This document shows, piece by piece, positions 8,549 through 16,975 of a stretch of DNA of 36,847 nt. Numbering within the stretch: position 1 is the stretch's first letter; the number at the start of each line of letters is the position of its first letter. The notes under the pieces were generated by a model that saw nothing but the letters and a program-made list of their open reading frames with translations, did not search any database and had not been told where the DNA came from. The position numbers were made by a program, and so were the translations under genes. Location of the stretch: the NCBI RefSeq assembly GCF_000332355.1, contig NZ_KB235962.1, forward strand, positions 301,700 through 338,546, given 5' to 3'. The stretch is from Baaleninema simplex PCC 7105 (GTDB taxonomy: Bacteria; Cyanobacteriota; Cyanobacteriia; Cyanobacteriales; Geitlerinemataceae).

Positions 8549-10603
8549 TTAGGGTTCGCGCCGGTTCAAACCGACCTCGGGCGGTGAGTGGTTTGTATCG
8601 CTGCGATCGACCGTTTTGTCGGGCGTTGAGGTTGGGGTTTCGGCGGTTGAGGTTTCGGATTTTGCCGGACGGGGAATAACTTTGGCTTCGCCGTCTTCGG
8701 CCAGTTCGGCGCGATCGCGCACCGTTGTCGGGACGGCCACCTCTTCGACTTCCGGCAGTTTTTCGACTTTCAAGTGGGAACTGTTCGCACCGGAGAGGCG
8801 TTTGAGCAGTTTCGGTTTGGGGGCGTGCAGCAAATAGATAATGCGATCGCCGGTTTCCCACGTATCGGAGGTCGAAAGCACCTGAAGCTGGCGATCGCGC
8901 TCTCGCAACAGTGGCACCAGTTCCCCAGAACGAATTAACGCCTGTAAATGGGCTTTCTGGAACGCCACGCCCGGTTCTTCTAAAACGGTTTCCCCGAGCT
9001 TCACTTCCCCTTCCTTGAGGTACTGGTTCCACATTTTCAACGGGAACTCGGGCATCATCGCTTGTTTGATTTTCACCTTGTTGGCGGGCGCGCTAGATTT
9101 GTCTCGCGGTAACAACGCCAACGTCCGGGGCGGCTCGAACTCTTCCATCGCCCGTTGTGCCAAAACGGTATTGACTTCTCCGTTACTGGTCATCGTCAAG
9201 AAAGTTCCCATCGATTCGAGTCCGGCTTCTTCTAACACTTCCGTATCCAACGCACTGCTGAGAAAGACCTTCAAATCCTCCCGTTCGGCTTCCCGACAGG
9301 CTTCTGGATCGGTATCGACCAAGGCAACCGCCTCGCCCCGTTCTTGGAACAACCGCGCGATGAGGCGGCTGAGGGGATTCGATCCCACGATCAACAAACC
9401 GGTGGCCGTCGTCGATTCGAGACCCAGCCAGCGCACCACCCATTTGGCGGTCAGTCCCTGTAACAGCACCGTGATAATAATCGTTAGGAACACTAAGGCT
9501 TTAATGGCGTCGCCCCCGTTAATGCCGCGATCGGTCAACAGAATCGAAAACAGAGAAGCCACGGAAGCCGAAACGATGCCTTTCGGCGCGATCCAGCTCA
9601 CGAAAAGTTTTTGACGCCAATCCATGTTGCTGTTGCCGGTGCAAATCCAGACGTTGAGGGGACGCACCACGAACATCAACACGGCCACGGTTCCCAAGCT
9701 GCCCCACCCCAGGGCGAACAAACTGGGAATAGATAGGTCGGCGGCCAGGAGGACGAACAGCACTGACACGGCTAAAACCGTCAGCTGACTTTTAAAGCGC
9801 CTCAGCATCCGTTCTTCGGGCAAGGAAGACGCCCGCATGACCATTCCGGCGACGACGGTGGCCATCAACCCCGACTCGCTGACGAGGAACTGAGACAGAA
9901 CGAAGAGAAACCAAACGCCGGCCAGGACGATGAGGTTTTTGAGTTCTTCGGAGAGGAAGTTGGCGCGGGTAATGAACTCGCTGAGCAGCCAACCACCGCC
10001 CGCTCCGAGTGCGACGCCAATGCCCAAGCGCAGCAACAAGCCGCTGAGGACGCCGAGGGGATCGGCATCTCCGTTGAGAACGATGTCTAGGACTAAAACG
10101 GCGAGGATAGCACCGACAGGATCGATGAGGACACCTTCGCCTTCGAGGAGGGTTGCGACTTGTCGATCGACCCGGACTTGTTTGAGAAGCGGCGTCACGA
10201 CAGTCGGCCCGGTGACGACGACTAGGGCGGCGTAGAGAAAGGCGATCGGCCAGGGGAATTCTGCCAAGCCGTGGGCGGCCATTCCCCCGCCGATAAAGGC
10301 GATCAGCGTGCCGAAGGTTACGAGGTTGCGTAGGCTCCCCGACACGCGCCCTAGATCCCGTAACTCTAAGCTCAATCCCCCTTCAAACAGGATCAAGGCC
10401 ACCGAAAGGGAAACGATGACTTCGAGTCCGTTACCGAGCAAGGTCGGATTGACCCAGTGCAAACCGCTCGGTCCGAGGAGAATGCCGAATACGAGCAGAA
10501 AGACAATGCCGGGAACTTTAAAATATTCGGCGAGGACTTGCGACCCGATCCCGGCTGTTACGGTCAGGACGATTAGAAGCGTAATCTCAAAGGATGCGTC
10601 CAT
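8549..10603 (-). CDS. CPA-type Na+(K+)/H+ antiporter with TrkA-N domain
   Basis: A 684-residue inner-membrane cation/proton antiporter. Residues 5-395 form about 12 hydrophobic segments of the CPA1 (NhaP/NhaS-like) fold, with FEGGLSLEL, VVVTGPTVVTPLLKQ and LLEGEGVLIDPVGAILAVL, where the D in IDP is the probable ion-binding carboxylate. A cytoplasmic TrkA-N/RCK-like nucleotide-binding domain follows at about 398-490 (LLIVGSNPLSRLIARLF, then ALVDTD with the acidic residue that usually binds NAD ribose). A second regulatory segment runs to about 600, then a disordered Pro/Thr-rich tail. The start at 10603 fits the first membrane helix. Confidence 0.9.
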   Translation of the reverse strand: MDASFEITLLIVLTVTAGIGSQVLAEYFKVPGIVFLLVFGILLGPSGLHWVNPTLLGNGLEVIVSLSVALILFEGGLSLELRDLGRVSGSLRNLVTFGTLIAFIGGGMAAHGLAEFPWPIAFLYAALVVVTGPTVVTPLLKQVRVDRQVATLLEGEGVLIDPVGAILAVLVLDIVLNGDADPLGVLSGLLLRLGIGVALGAGGGWLLSEFITRANFLSEELKNLIVLAGVWFLFVLSQFLVSESGLMATVVAGMVMRASSLPEERMLRRFKSQLTVLAVSVLFVLLAADLSIPSLFALGWGSLGTVAVLMFVVRPLNVWICTGNSNMDWRQKLFVSWIAPKGIVSASVASLFSILLTDRGINGGDAIKALVFLTIIITVLLQGLTAKWVVRWLGLESTTATGLLIVGSNPLSRLIARLFQERGEAVALVDTDPEACREAEREDLKVFLSSALDTEVLEEAGLESMGTFLTMTSNGEVNTVLAQRAMEEFEPPRTLALLPRDKSSAPANKVKIKQAMMPEFPLKMWNQYLKEGEVKLGETVLEEPGVAFQKAHLQALIRSGELVPLLRERDRQLQVLSTSDTWETGDRIIYLLHAPKPKLLKRLSGANSSHLKVEKLPEVEEVAVPTTVRDRAELAEDGEAKVIPRPAKSETSTAETPTSTPDKTVDRSDTNHSPPEVGLNRREP

Positions 10604-10987
10604 AAGGCTGAAACGTCAGCTACCATCCGCACGATCGCTCGACTCGAAAGTTTCCCGTGGCGTTGATGCTCGGGTCGTTCTTCGAGCGAGACTATATCGA
10701 ACGGGGCGACCTGCCGCACGCGACCGTCACCTTTTTTTGTTAGCGTAAACTGTTTTCGGAAAAATTGGTACAAATACAGACTGTCTGACTCGTCAAAGAC
10801 AAGTCAGAACAGAATAACATAACTCGATCGATACGATGCCTCTGTCTGTGGAGAGAGAAGGGTAAAAAACGAGAAAAAAACGCGCGATTGCAGGGGTTGA
10901 GACGGTTGAATTTCAATTAATTTGATTTTTTAATCGTTTGCGGGTCGTTTGTTTTTTTCCTTCGATCGCCCCGGCGTCAAACCCGCG
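10604..10987. other. Intergenic region upstream of the antiporter
   Basis: 384 bp between the antiporter start and the end of the next minus-strand gene. It should hold the antiporter promoter and the terminator of the 12110-10988 unit. Besides the inverted repeat at 10784-10808 it has an A+T-rich stretch near 10860-10960. I see no gene. Confidence 0.5.
10784..10808. promoter_or_regulatory. Inverted repeat TCTGACT-N11-AGTCAGA
   Basis: Two perfect 7-bp arms (10784-10790 and 10802-10808), extendable through CTG/CAG with one bulged base, lie about 180 bp upstream of the antiporter start. No T-run follows on the minus strand, so it looks more like an operator or leader structure than an intrinsic terminator. 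Its role is inferred only from position. Confidence 0.35.
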
Positions 10988-11236
10988 TCAAAACCGATCG
11001 ACACTGGAGACGTAGACGGGTTCGAGACGGATAGCCACGATGCTCGACGGACGGGCGACCATATACTCTCCCTGAATGTTTTTGAGGGGAATGTTAATGA
11101 AATCGTCGGATTGGGCTTTCGGTTTCAGCTCGCTACCGTACCATTTTTGAAAGTCTTCGATGGTGGGAAACCGCACTTCTTCTCGTTGTCCGCCGATTAA
11201 GAACAGGTGAACGGCGTATTCGCTAGGTTTGGGCAT
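10988..11236 (-). CDS. Small conserved-looking hypothetical protein
   Basis: An 82-residue soluble protein beginning MPKPSEYAVHLFLIGGQREE, with FPTIEDFQKWYGSELKPKAQ in the middle and a beta-strand-like C-terminus (YMVARPSSIVAIRLEPVYV). I do not recognise a named family; it resembles small single-domain proteins that occur widely in cyanobacteria. The ATG at 11236 is preferred over a frame extending to 11341, whose extra 35 residues are low-quality. It lies 106 bp downstream of the 11343-12110 gene on the same strand, possibly as a two-gene unit. Confidence 0.6.
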   Translation of the reverse strand: MPKPSEYAVHLFLIGGQREEVRFPTIEDFQKWYGSELKPKAQSDDFINIPLKNIQGEYMVARPSSIVAIRLEPVYVSSVDRF

Positions 11237-11342
11237 AGTTGAGATCGTGATAAAAATAGGGTGCGCTCTGCGATCGCGTGGGTGGGAAAACGCCGTGACG
11301 CCTGGGGTCGTGGCTGTCTCGACGTCGCGATCGCATTCCAAA

Positions 11343-12110
11343 CTAGGATACCAAACGGAATCGCTGTAACATCGTTTCCATCACGGTCGGTAACGCACGC
11401 TCGAGTCCGGCCTCGTCGCTGAATTCGAGCTGTTGGTACGTGGGTAAGTCGAACGGAAATCGACCCGAGAGGTCGCGGCGGTTCTGGCGAGCGAGGAGAA
11501 TATGCTCGACGGGTTTGCTTTGTAAGGCGTAACCGAGTTCGATGCAGACGTTGGGACTCGGTAACAACTGCGCTTCGTCGCCTCCCGTTGCGGCTAAGGG
11601 GGTGGTGTCGGCGACGACGAGCAGACTTTTGCGGATTTGTCGCAGTTGATGGGCGCTCAGACGGATCGCTCCTTCGAGGGGACGTTGGGATAGTTCGAGG
11701 GTTAAGGGAACGCGCGATCGCCGGTTGAAGTCGGTTAAAAACTGTTCGAGACGCTCTTGTAACTGCTCGCTGGCTTGGGGATAAGCACTTTGACGAGATA
11801 GGAAAATTTTCGGCTCGAGATGGGCGAGAACGTCGTGTTTGGTGAAGTAAATTTCGTGACTGCTCAGATCGATGTTAGAAATGGCGTACCCTCCACTTCC
11901 GTCGATGTAAAATTCCACCCGTTCCCCGGCTAAATAGCGGTTAAACCACTCGGTTTGCTCGATTTCGGCGCTTTCTTCGAGGAAGTCTGCTCGCAAGCCC
12001 GATTTCAGCAGGCTGTTTTTGCTCAAGCGAATGTCGTGGGGGCGTTTTCTCAGTTCTCGAATCGGTTCGTATTTTTCGATGTACCAACCTCGTAATGCAA
12101 TGATGGCCAT
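11343..12110 (-). CDS. Hypothetical protein with TIR/deoxyribosyltransferase-like C-terminus
   Basis: A 255-residue protein. The N-terminal ~110 residues (MAIIALRGWYIEKYEPIREL, then GYAISNIDLSSHEIYFTKHD) form an unassigned alpha/beta region, followed by a helical linker. The C-terminal part, about 160-245, has the pattern KSLLVVADTTPL, PSPNVCIELGYALQ, HILLARQ, RFPFDL. This resembles nucleotide-cleaving TIR-like and nucleoside 2-deoxyribosyltransferase-type folds, in which the Glu of an ELGYA-like motif (here E191) is catalytic. A role in NAD or nucleotide hydrolysis, perhaps defence, is inference from that short pattern and could be wrong. The start is well placed. It is followed at 106 bp by the small gene at 10988-11236. 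Confidence 0.6.
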   Translation of the reverse strand: MAIIALRGWYIEKYEPIRELRKRPHDIRLSKNSLLKSGLRADFLEESAEIEQTEWFNRYLAGERVEFYIDGSGGYAISNIDLSSHEIYFTKHDVLAHLEPKIFLSRQSAYPQASEQLQERLEQFLTDFNRRSRVPLTLELSQRPLEGAIRLSAHQLRQIRKSLLVVADTTPLAATGGDEAQLLPSPNVCIELGYALQSKPVEHILLARQNRRDLSGRFPFDLPTYQQLEFSDEAGLERALPTVMETMLQRFRLVS

Positions 12111-12306
12111 AGCTTTCGTATCCCCCAGACGATTTTTTGCGAACTTAATATTATAGCAAACTATGCCAGGTTTACCAAAAACTCAGACTGCGATCGACGC
12201 CATCACAAAAATTCCGCAGTGGCGTTGCATACAACGGTATACAGCGCCGCTACGGGGTTCGTGTCGAGATCTCTCTCGTATCGAGATTATCGAGATTGGT
12301 TGGGAG

Positions 12307-12819
12307 TTAACGGCTCGCGGCGGGGTTTTGACGGCAGCAAAGCCGCATTAAAATCCACACTGACGCGAGTTTGAGCAGTTCTAAAATCCAGTACCCTTGG
12401 TGCATCGACGCCATTGCTGTCGGAATTTCTACAGTGGGATCGAGCGGGTTTAACTGTACCCCTAGCGCACTCATCTGCGGCGTAAAGAAATAGGTATAGG
12501 TTAGGGCGACGCCTAACAACAAAATTGAAAGGATAATGGCTTTGCGCGTTTGAGTGCCGAAAAAGTGCCGCGTTTGGTTTAAAACCAACACGCTGGTTAG
12601 GGCTAATCCCGCAAATATTAATTCGAGGTGATTGAATCGCTCGAACGTTAGATATCCCACGGAGGCGAATCCGGGTTCTGTCATCATACCCATTGCGTAC
12701 AAACTTGGCATGACGACTAAGTCTAGGACGAGGCTACCGCCAAACCACAGGGCGAGAACGACGGAAAGAACGGTTTGCCATGAGGGACGTTGGTGTCCCG
12801 AACCCATAAACGCAGTCAT
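12307..12819 (-). CDS. DUF4149/TMEM205-like membrane protein
   Basis: A 170-residue integral membrane protein with four hydrophobic segments (about 17-37, 57-77, 90-110, 140-160). The pattern WFGGSLVLDLVVMPSLYAMG, FERFNHLELIF, TYTYFFTPQM and MHQGYWILELLKL matches DUF4149-like proteins (TMEM205 fold). The function is unknown. The ATG at 12819 is chosen because GGAG lies about 8 bases upstream and translation then begins just before the first membrane segment; a longer frame to 12978 has no such support. It stands alone in a gap between the 12110 gene and divergently oriented queC. Confidence 0.75.
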   Translation of the reverse strand: MTAFMGSGHQRPSWQTVLSVVLALWFGGSLVLDLVVMPSLYAMGMMTEPGFASVGYLTFERFNHLELIFAGLALTSVLVLNQTRHFFGTQTRKAIILSILLLGVALTYTYFFTPQMSALGVQLNPLDPTVEIPTAMASMHQGYWILELLKLASVWILMRLCCRQNPAASR

Positions 12820-13264
12820 CGCGATCTCCGTCTTTTTGTATCTATTTCTAGGGTAACGAGGTTTGACTCTTAGAAATATGAAAAATCGTTGCGATAACCG
12901 ACCCCAATTCGGGCGGTTTTCTGGGAGGCGATCGCCCCGGCTCGAGGGCGAAAACGCTTCGAGAAAAGCTGTTTGCAACCTATGGTAAACGGGACGATTT
13001 CAGCGGTTTGGCGATCGCGTTTTCTTCAACGAAGTTCATCACGTTTTGTAACGTTTCTCGTCGTTCTGTATCGGTGTTCGTTCGATCGAAAATGTGACGG
13101 ACGATTTCGGCGATCGCTCTGCTGTCCCGTTGCATCTCCTGGCTTTCCCTCGCTATCTTAAAACCTGCGTGAATTCAGCGGTATCGATCCGCGATCGCTC
13201 GGAAGTTTCGCACTCGTTCGATCGAAAACCTCACTCTGCTCTCTCTAACCTTCAAAATTTATCG
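12820..13264. other. Intergenic region upstream of queC
   Basis: 445 bp between divergent genes, carrying several GCGATCGC/CGATCG octamers. I see no gene, no clear riboswitch aptamer and no strong hairpin. The two promoters must lie here, but I cannot place them. Confidence 0.45.
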
Positions 13265-13948
13265 ATGACCCAAAAAGCTGTTGTATTGCTATCGGGAGGT
13301 CTCGATTCCTCCACTGTTCTCTACCAAGCCCGCGCGGACGGATTCGACTGTTACGCCATATCCTTCGACTACCAGCAACGCCACCGTCGCGAACTCGAGG
13401 CCGCTGGCGCGATCGCGGAAGCCGCCGGGGTGAAAGACCATCAAATCGTCCGCTTCGACTTAACGCGGTGGGGGGGTTCTGCGTTGACGGATGCAAGTCT
13501 CGATCTTCCCGAGTCGCGATCGCTCGAGGACATGGGACAAGATATCCCGATTACCTACGTTCCCGCCCGCAACACCATTTTTCTCAGTTTTGCTCTCGCC
13601 TACGCCGAAGTCCTCGAGGCAGAACGCATTTACATCGGTGTCAACGCCCTGGATTACTCCGGCTATCCCGACTGTCGCCCAGATTATATCGCTGCGATGC
13701 AAGAAGCGTTTCGTTTGGGAACGAAACAGGGGCGCGAAGGAACTTCGATCGCGATCGAAACCCCGCTGATTCAACTGAAAAAAACCGAAATTATTCAACT
13801 CGGTAACAGCCTCGGCGTCCCTTGGGAAAAAACCTGGTCATGCTACGCAGGAGGCGATCGCCCTTGCGGTATCTGCGATTCCTGTCGCTTGCGTCTAGCC
13901 GCTTTCGCCGAACTCGGCTTAGAAGACCCAGGGTTTCGACAGTCGTAG
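13265..13948 (+). CDS. queC: 7-cyano-7-deazaguanine synthase QueC
   Basis: A 227-residue cytoplasmic ATP-dependent ligase that converts 7-carboxy-7-deazaguanine and ammonia into preQ0, the precursor of queuosine in tRNA and of 7-deazaguanine DNA modifications. The PP-loop [13 protein letters not shown] is at about 9-21. DYQQRH and [19 protein letters not shown] are also visible, along with [15 protein letters not shown] and the C-terminal zinc-binding cysteines ([19 protein letters not shown]). Length and motif order are normal for QueC. The ATG at 13265 is chosen because the family begins one or two residues before KAVVLLSGG; the frame extends further upstream without similarity. No other queuosine gene is adjacent. 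Confidence 0.95.
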   Translation: MTQKAVVLLSGGLDSSTVLYQARADGFDCYAISFDYQQRHRRELEAAGAIAEAAGVKDHQIVRFDLTRWGGSALTDASLDLPESRSLEDMGQDIPITYVPARNTIFLSFALAYAEVLEAERIYIGVNALDYSGYPDCRPDYIAAMQEAFRLGTKQGREGTSIAIETPLIQLKKTEIIQLGNSLGVPWEKTWSCYAGGDRPCGICDSCRLRLAAFAELGLEDPGFRQS

Positions 13949-13960
13949 GTGCGCGTTTTA

Positions 13961-13992
13961 CAGTCAACAGTCAACAGTCAACAGTCAACAGT
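13961..13992 (+). repeat. Short tandem repeat (CAGTCAA x4)
   Basis: Four consecutive 7-bp CAGTCAA units followed by CAGTG, starting 13 bp after the queC stop. This is like the short tandemly repeated heptamers common in filamentous cyanobacterial genomes. Confidence 0.85.
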
Positions 13993-14148
13993 GTTTCAGT
14001 TACCAGTGAGTCGTAGGGTGCGTGACCTAAAGACACGACAAATATGCCGCGAAACCGGCCAACTCGTCACGCACCGACTCCACAGTTGACCGTATCTTCC
14101 TGTCCCCTGGTCGCCTTGTCCCCCTTGTCTTCCGGGTCCCCTAGTCTC

Positions 14149-15795
14149 TCAAGAAAACGCCTGTCGGTCGAACGGAAGGGGTCGTTCGTCAAAGGTCGAG
14201 GTGGAGGCGACGACTTGACGGGGAAGTTCGATGTGGAAAGTCGAACCGGAGCCGACTTCGCTTTCGACGGAAATTCGGCCGTCCATCATTTTAACGAGGG
14301 CTTCGGTAATGGCTAAGCCCAACCCCGTTCCGGTGTGGGTTCGGGTGGAGGTATTGTCGAGCTGCTCGAAGGTGGCGAAAACTCGCTTGAGATTTTCGGG
14401 GGCGATACCGATTCCCGTGTCGCTGACGGAGAGGGCGATGCGATCGCTCGAGGGTTCCCAAACTCGCAGTTCGATCGCCCCTTCTTCGGTGAATTTGAGC
14501 GCGTTCGAGAGTAAGTTGGTAAAAATCCGGCGAACGGCATGGCGATCGTTGACTACGATGGGATTCGACAGTTCGATCGAGTATCGTAGCTCTAGGTTTT
14601 GACGCTCGACGGAGGGTCGAAATTCGGAGACGGTCGCCCGACTTAACTCTGCTAAATCGAACCGTTGTAGTCGCAGTTCGAGATCTCCGGCTTCGAGTTT
14701 CGAGCGATCGAGAATGTCGTTGAGCAACCGGAGTAGGTGTTGACCGTTGTGAAGAATGCGTTCGAGCTTTTCGGAAAACGTTCCGTCGCAGCGATCGCGA
14801 TGCTTGCGGAGCAGCAGTTGAGAAAATCCGATAATGGCGTTGAGGGGCGTTCGCAGTTCGTGGGACATGGTGGCCAAAAACGCCGATTTCATGCGCGAGG
14901 CTTCTAAGACGGCTAAGTTTTGACGGCGAATTTGTTCTCGCTGGCGCACCAATTCCTGGTTGTGCTGTTTGAGGAGTTCGTTTTGAGCGGCGATACGTTC
15001 TTCGATTTGTTTGCGCTCGGTAATGTCGTTTATCACCCCGGCGACGCGGATCGGTCGTCCCGAGTCGTCCCGCTGAACTTTTGCCCGTAAGGTACAGTAA
15101 CGATAGTCTCCGTTACTGTGCTGCAAGCGCAAGTCGAGGCGGTAGGGAACGCCGAGATCGAGGTGTTCGCGCAAGCGTTGGTGGTTGCGAGCGCGATCGC
15201 CGGGATGGATCAGTTTGCAGAAGGCTTCGTAGGTGCGGGGGAGGGTTTCGAGTTCTAAGCCGAGTATTTCGCACAGGCGATCGTTACCTCGTAAGGTGTT
15301 GTTGACTGGGTTCCAATCCCAAACCCCTTCGTGAGATCCCTCGATGACAAACCGATATTTTTCTTCGCATTCGTGATGTTTTTGTTGGGCACGATCGCGC
15401 TCCCGTCGCAGAAGATCGACTTGTATCGCATAGCGCAACGCTATCCCTAATCCTTCTGGGGTAAAGCGATCGCGACAGAAGTAGTCGATCGCGCCGAGAT
15501 CTCGGTTCGCGTTTTCCGTTTCGCCGTTGCAGTGAGAACCGACCGCAATGACAGGAATTTTTACCCCAGCATTTCGCAACGCTAGCAGTGGGTTACGCTC
15601 GCCGACGCGCTCGGTATCGATGGCGATACAGTCGAAGCGATGGTGGTTTAGCGCAGCGATCGCACTCGTTTCGTCTCCGAAGATCGAAATTTCAGCCCGA
15701 AAGTTTTCGTCGAACGGCGAGCCGGACGTTAGTGTGGTGATGGCTGGATCTTGCTGGTCGAAGCCCAAGGCTAAAATATCGAACGTTGAGTGCAT
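14149..15795 (-). CDS. PAS-domain sensor histidine kinase
   Basis: A 548-residue cytoplasmic kinase with no membrane segment. An N-terminal receiver-like domain (about 1-125, FDCIAID holding a possible acceptor Asp) precedes a coiled segment. Then come a PAS/PAC domain (about 145-262, VIEGSHEGVWDWNPVNN to VINDITERKQ), a coiled coil (about 262-300), HisKA with the phospho-acceptor H312 in MSHELRTPLN, and an HATPase domain (N-box NLLSNALKF, G1 SDTGIGIAP, G2 GTGLGLAI). The receiver-like part lacks the full acidic pocket, so it may be degenerate. It is divergent from a NarL-type regulator across about 308 bp, and the two could form a pair, though such hybrid kinases in cyanobacteria often act elsewhere. 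Confidence 0.88.
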   Translation of the reverse strand: MHSTFDILALGFDQQDPAITTLTSGSPFDENFRAEISIFGDETSAIAALNHHRFDCIAIDTERVGERNPLLALRNAGVKIPVIAVGSHCNGETENANRDLGAIDYFCRDRFTPEGLGIALRYAIQVDLLRRERDRAQQKHHECEEKYRFVIEGSHEGVWDWNPVNNTLRGNDRLCEILGLELETLPRTYEAFCKLIHPGDRARNHQRLREHLDLGVPYRLDLRLQHSNGDYRYCTLRAKVQRDDSGRPIRVAGVINDITERKQIEERIAAQNELLKQHNQELVRQREQIRRQNLAVLEASRMKSAFLATMSHELRTPLNAIIGFSQLLLRKHRDRCDGTFSEKLERILHNGQHLLRLLNDILDRSKLEAGDLELRLQRFDLAELSRATVSEFRPSVERQNLELRYSIELSNPIVVNDRHAVRRIFTNLLSNALKFTEEGAIELRVWEPSSDRIALSVSDTGIGIAPENLKRVFATFEQLDNTSTRTHTGTGLGLAITEALVKMMDGRISVESEVGSGSTFHIELPRQVVASTSTFDERPLPFDRQAFS

Positions 15796-16103
15796 AGGGG
15801 AGGGGGCTAGAAGCCGTCGGGTCGTGGAAATCTCCTTGGCGTGAAAGGGTGAAAATACCGAAGAGCCTGCCTTATCTTAAATTTAGATAAAATTAATGCG
15901 ATATTGCCTCTATCGTAAGGAGTAGGTTTTTTGAGTTTGGGAGGTTCTGAGGTTCGCGTGAGATCGCCGCTCTGACCGTTTCTGGCGTTTTTTCTCGGGG
16001 TCAACGTCTGAGAGTCCTCCTACAGTAGATCTATTGACCCACTTTTGAAACGGCGATCGCTATTTTTTTGAACGACATGGAACGACACGGAATAGCAACA
16101 ACT
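15796..16103. other. Divergent intergenic region, kinase/regulator
   Basis: 308 bp separating the histidine kinase and response regulator starts. It contains a palindrome TTATCT-N7-AGATAA at 15872-15890, about 80 bp upstream of the kinase start, which could be an operator. I see no gene. Confidence 0.4.
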
Positions 16104-16853
16104 ATGATTCGCATTGTTCTCATTGAAGATCACGAACTCACGCGAGTTGGCTTGCGGGCGGCTCTCCAACAAACTGAAAGAGTCGAAGTCGCCGGTGAAG
16201 CTGCCAACGGAAAACAAGGACTCGCGGTTCTCGAAGCCGTGAAGCCCGATGTGGCGATCGTCGATATCGGATTGCCCGACATCGATGGCATCGAACTGTT
16301 AGAACGCTTTCGTCAGGAACACCCCGAGAGCGAGACGAAAGTGTTGATTTTGACGATGCACGACAACGAAGAGGCGGTTTTAGCTGCCTTCGCGGCCGGT
16401 GCCGATTCCTACAGCATGAAGGACGCGAGCCTCGATCGCTTGCTCGAAGCGATCCGCATTACTCACGAAGGTAACACGTGGATCGACCCGGCGATCGCAC
16501 AAATTGTATTGCGTCAGGTTCGGAAAACGCCGTCTCTCGTTGCCAGTGTTGCAGAATCTACACCGTCAGATACGCCGATCTCCGAACGCGAACCCCGCGA
16601 CGAGGAAACGACAAATATTGAGGGTGTCAATTCAGAAGTCCAGCAAATTATGGAGTCCGATCCGCTCACGGCTCGAGAGTTGGAAATTCTAGAACAGATC
16701 GTAGCCGGATGCAATAACGCGCAAATTGCCGAAAAACTTTACATTACGGTCGGCACGGTCAAAACCCACGTTCGCAGTATTCTCAATAAGCTCTGTGTCG
16801 ACGATCGCACGCAAGCCGCCGTTCGAGCCTTGCGATCGGGGTTAGTGAATTGA
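16104..16853 (+). CDS. NarL/FixJ-family response regulator
   Basis: A 249-residue transcription regulator. The receiver domain (1-120) carries D9/H10 in the acidic pocket, phospho-acceptor D54 in VDIGLPD, T84 and K106. A linker of about 50 residues follows, rich in Ser/Thr/Glu and longer than usual. The LuxR-type helix-turn-helix is at about 183-245 (LTARELEILEQIVAGCNNAQ, then TVGTVKTHVRSILNKL). The start at 16104 (MIRIVLIEDH) is preferred over an ATG 36 bp upstream because receiver domains begin directly with the first beta strand. It converges with the LodB-like gene. Confidence 0.9.
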   Translation: MIRIVLIEDHELTRVGLRAALQQTERVEVAGEAANGKQGLAVLEAVKPDVAIVDIGLPDIDGIELLERFRQEHPESETKVLILTMHDNEEAVLAAFAAGADSYSMKDASLDRLLEAIRITHEGNTWIDPAIAQIVLRQVRKTPSLVASVAESTPSDTPISEREPRDEETTNIEGVNSEVQQIMESDPLTARELEILEQIVAGCNNAQIAEKLYITVGTVKTHVRSILNKLCVDDRTQAAVRALRSGLVN

Positions 16854-16916
16854 GATCGCCGAACGCTTAACACATAGGTCGTTAAGACAACCCATTTTTT
16901 CAAGAAAGTTGGGAAA

Positions 16917-16965
16917 GTTCGATCGGTTTTTCGGCGATTCTCAGTCCAAAACGAGCCGATCGAAC
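16917..16965. repeat. Inverted repeat between convergent genes
   Basis: Perfect 10-bp arms GTTCGATCGG and CCGATCGAAC separated by 29 bases, between the ends of the response regulator and the LodB-like gene. No U-tract follows on either strand, so a terminator role is only possible. The arms also contain the CGATCG core common in this genome. Confidence 0.4.
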
Positions 16966-16975
16966 GAGAGCCGTT

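Noticed and set aside
9015-9614. 199-codon + strand open frame
   Set aside because: Antisense to the antiporter, Ser/Arg-rich and without domains.
13961-13992. CRISPR-like repetition
   Set aside because: The repeats are 7-bp units without spacers; no CRISPR array or cas gene is visible anywhere in the window.
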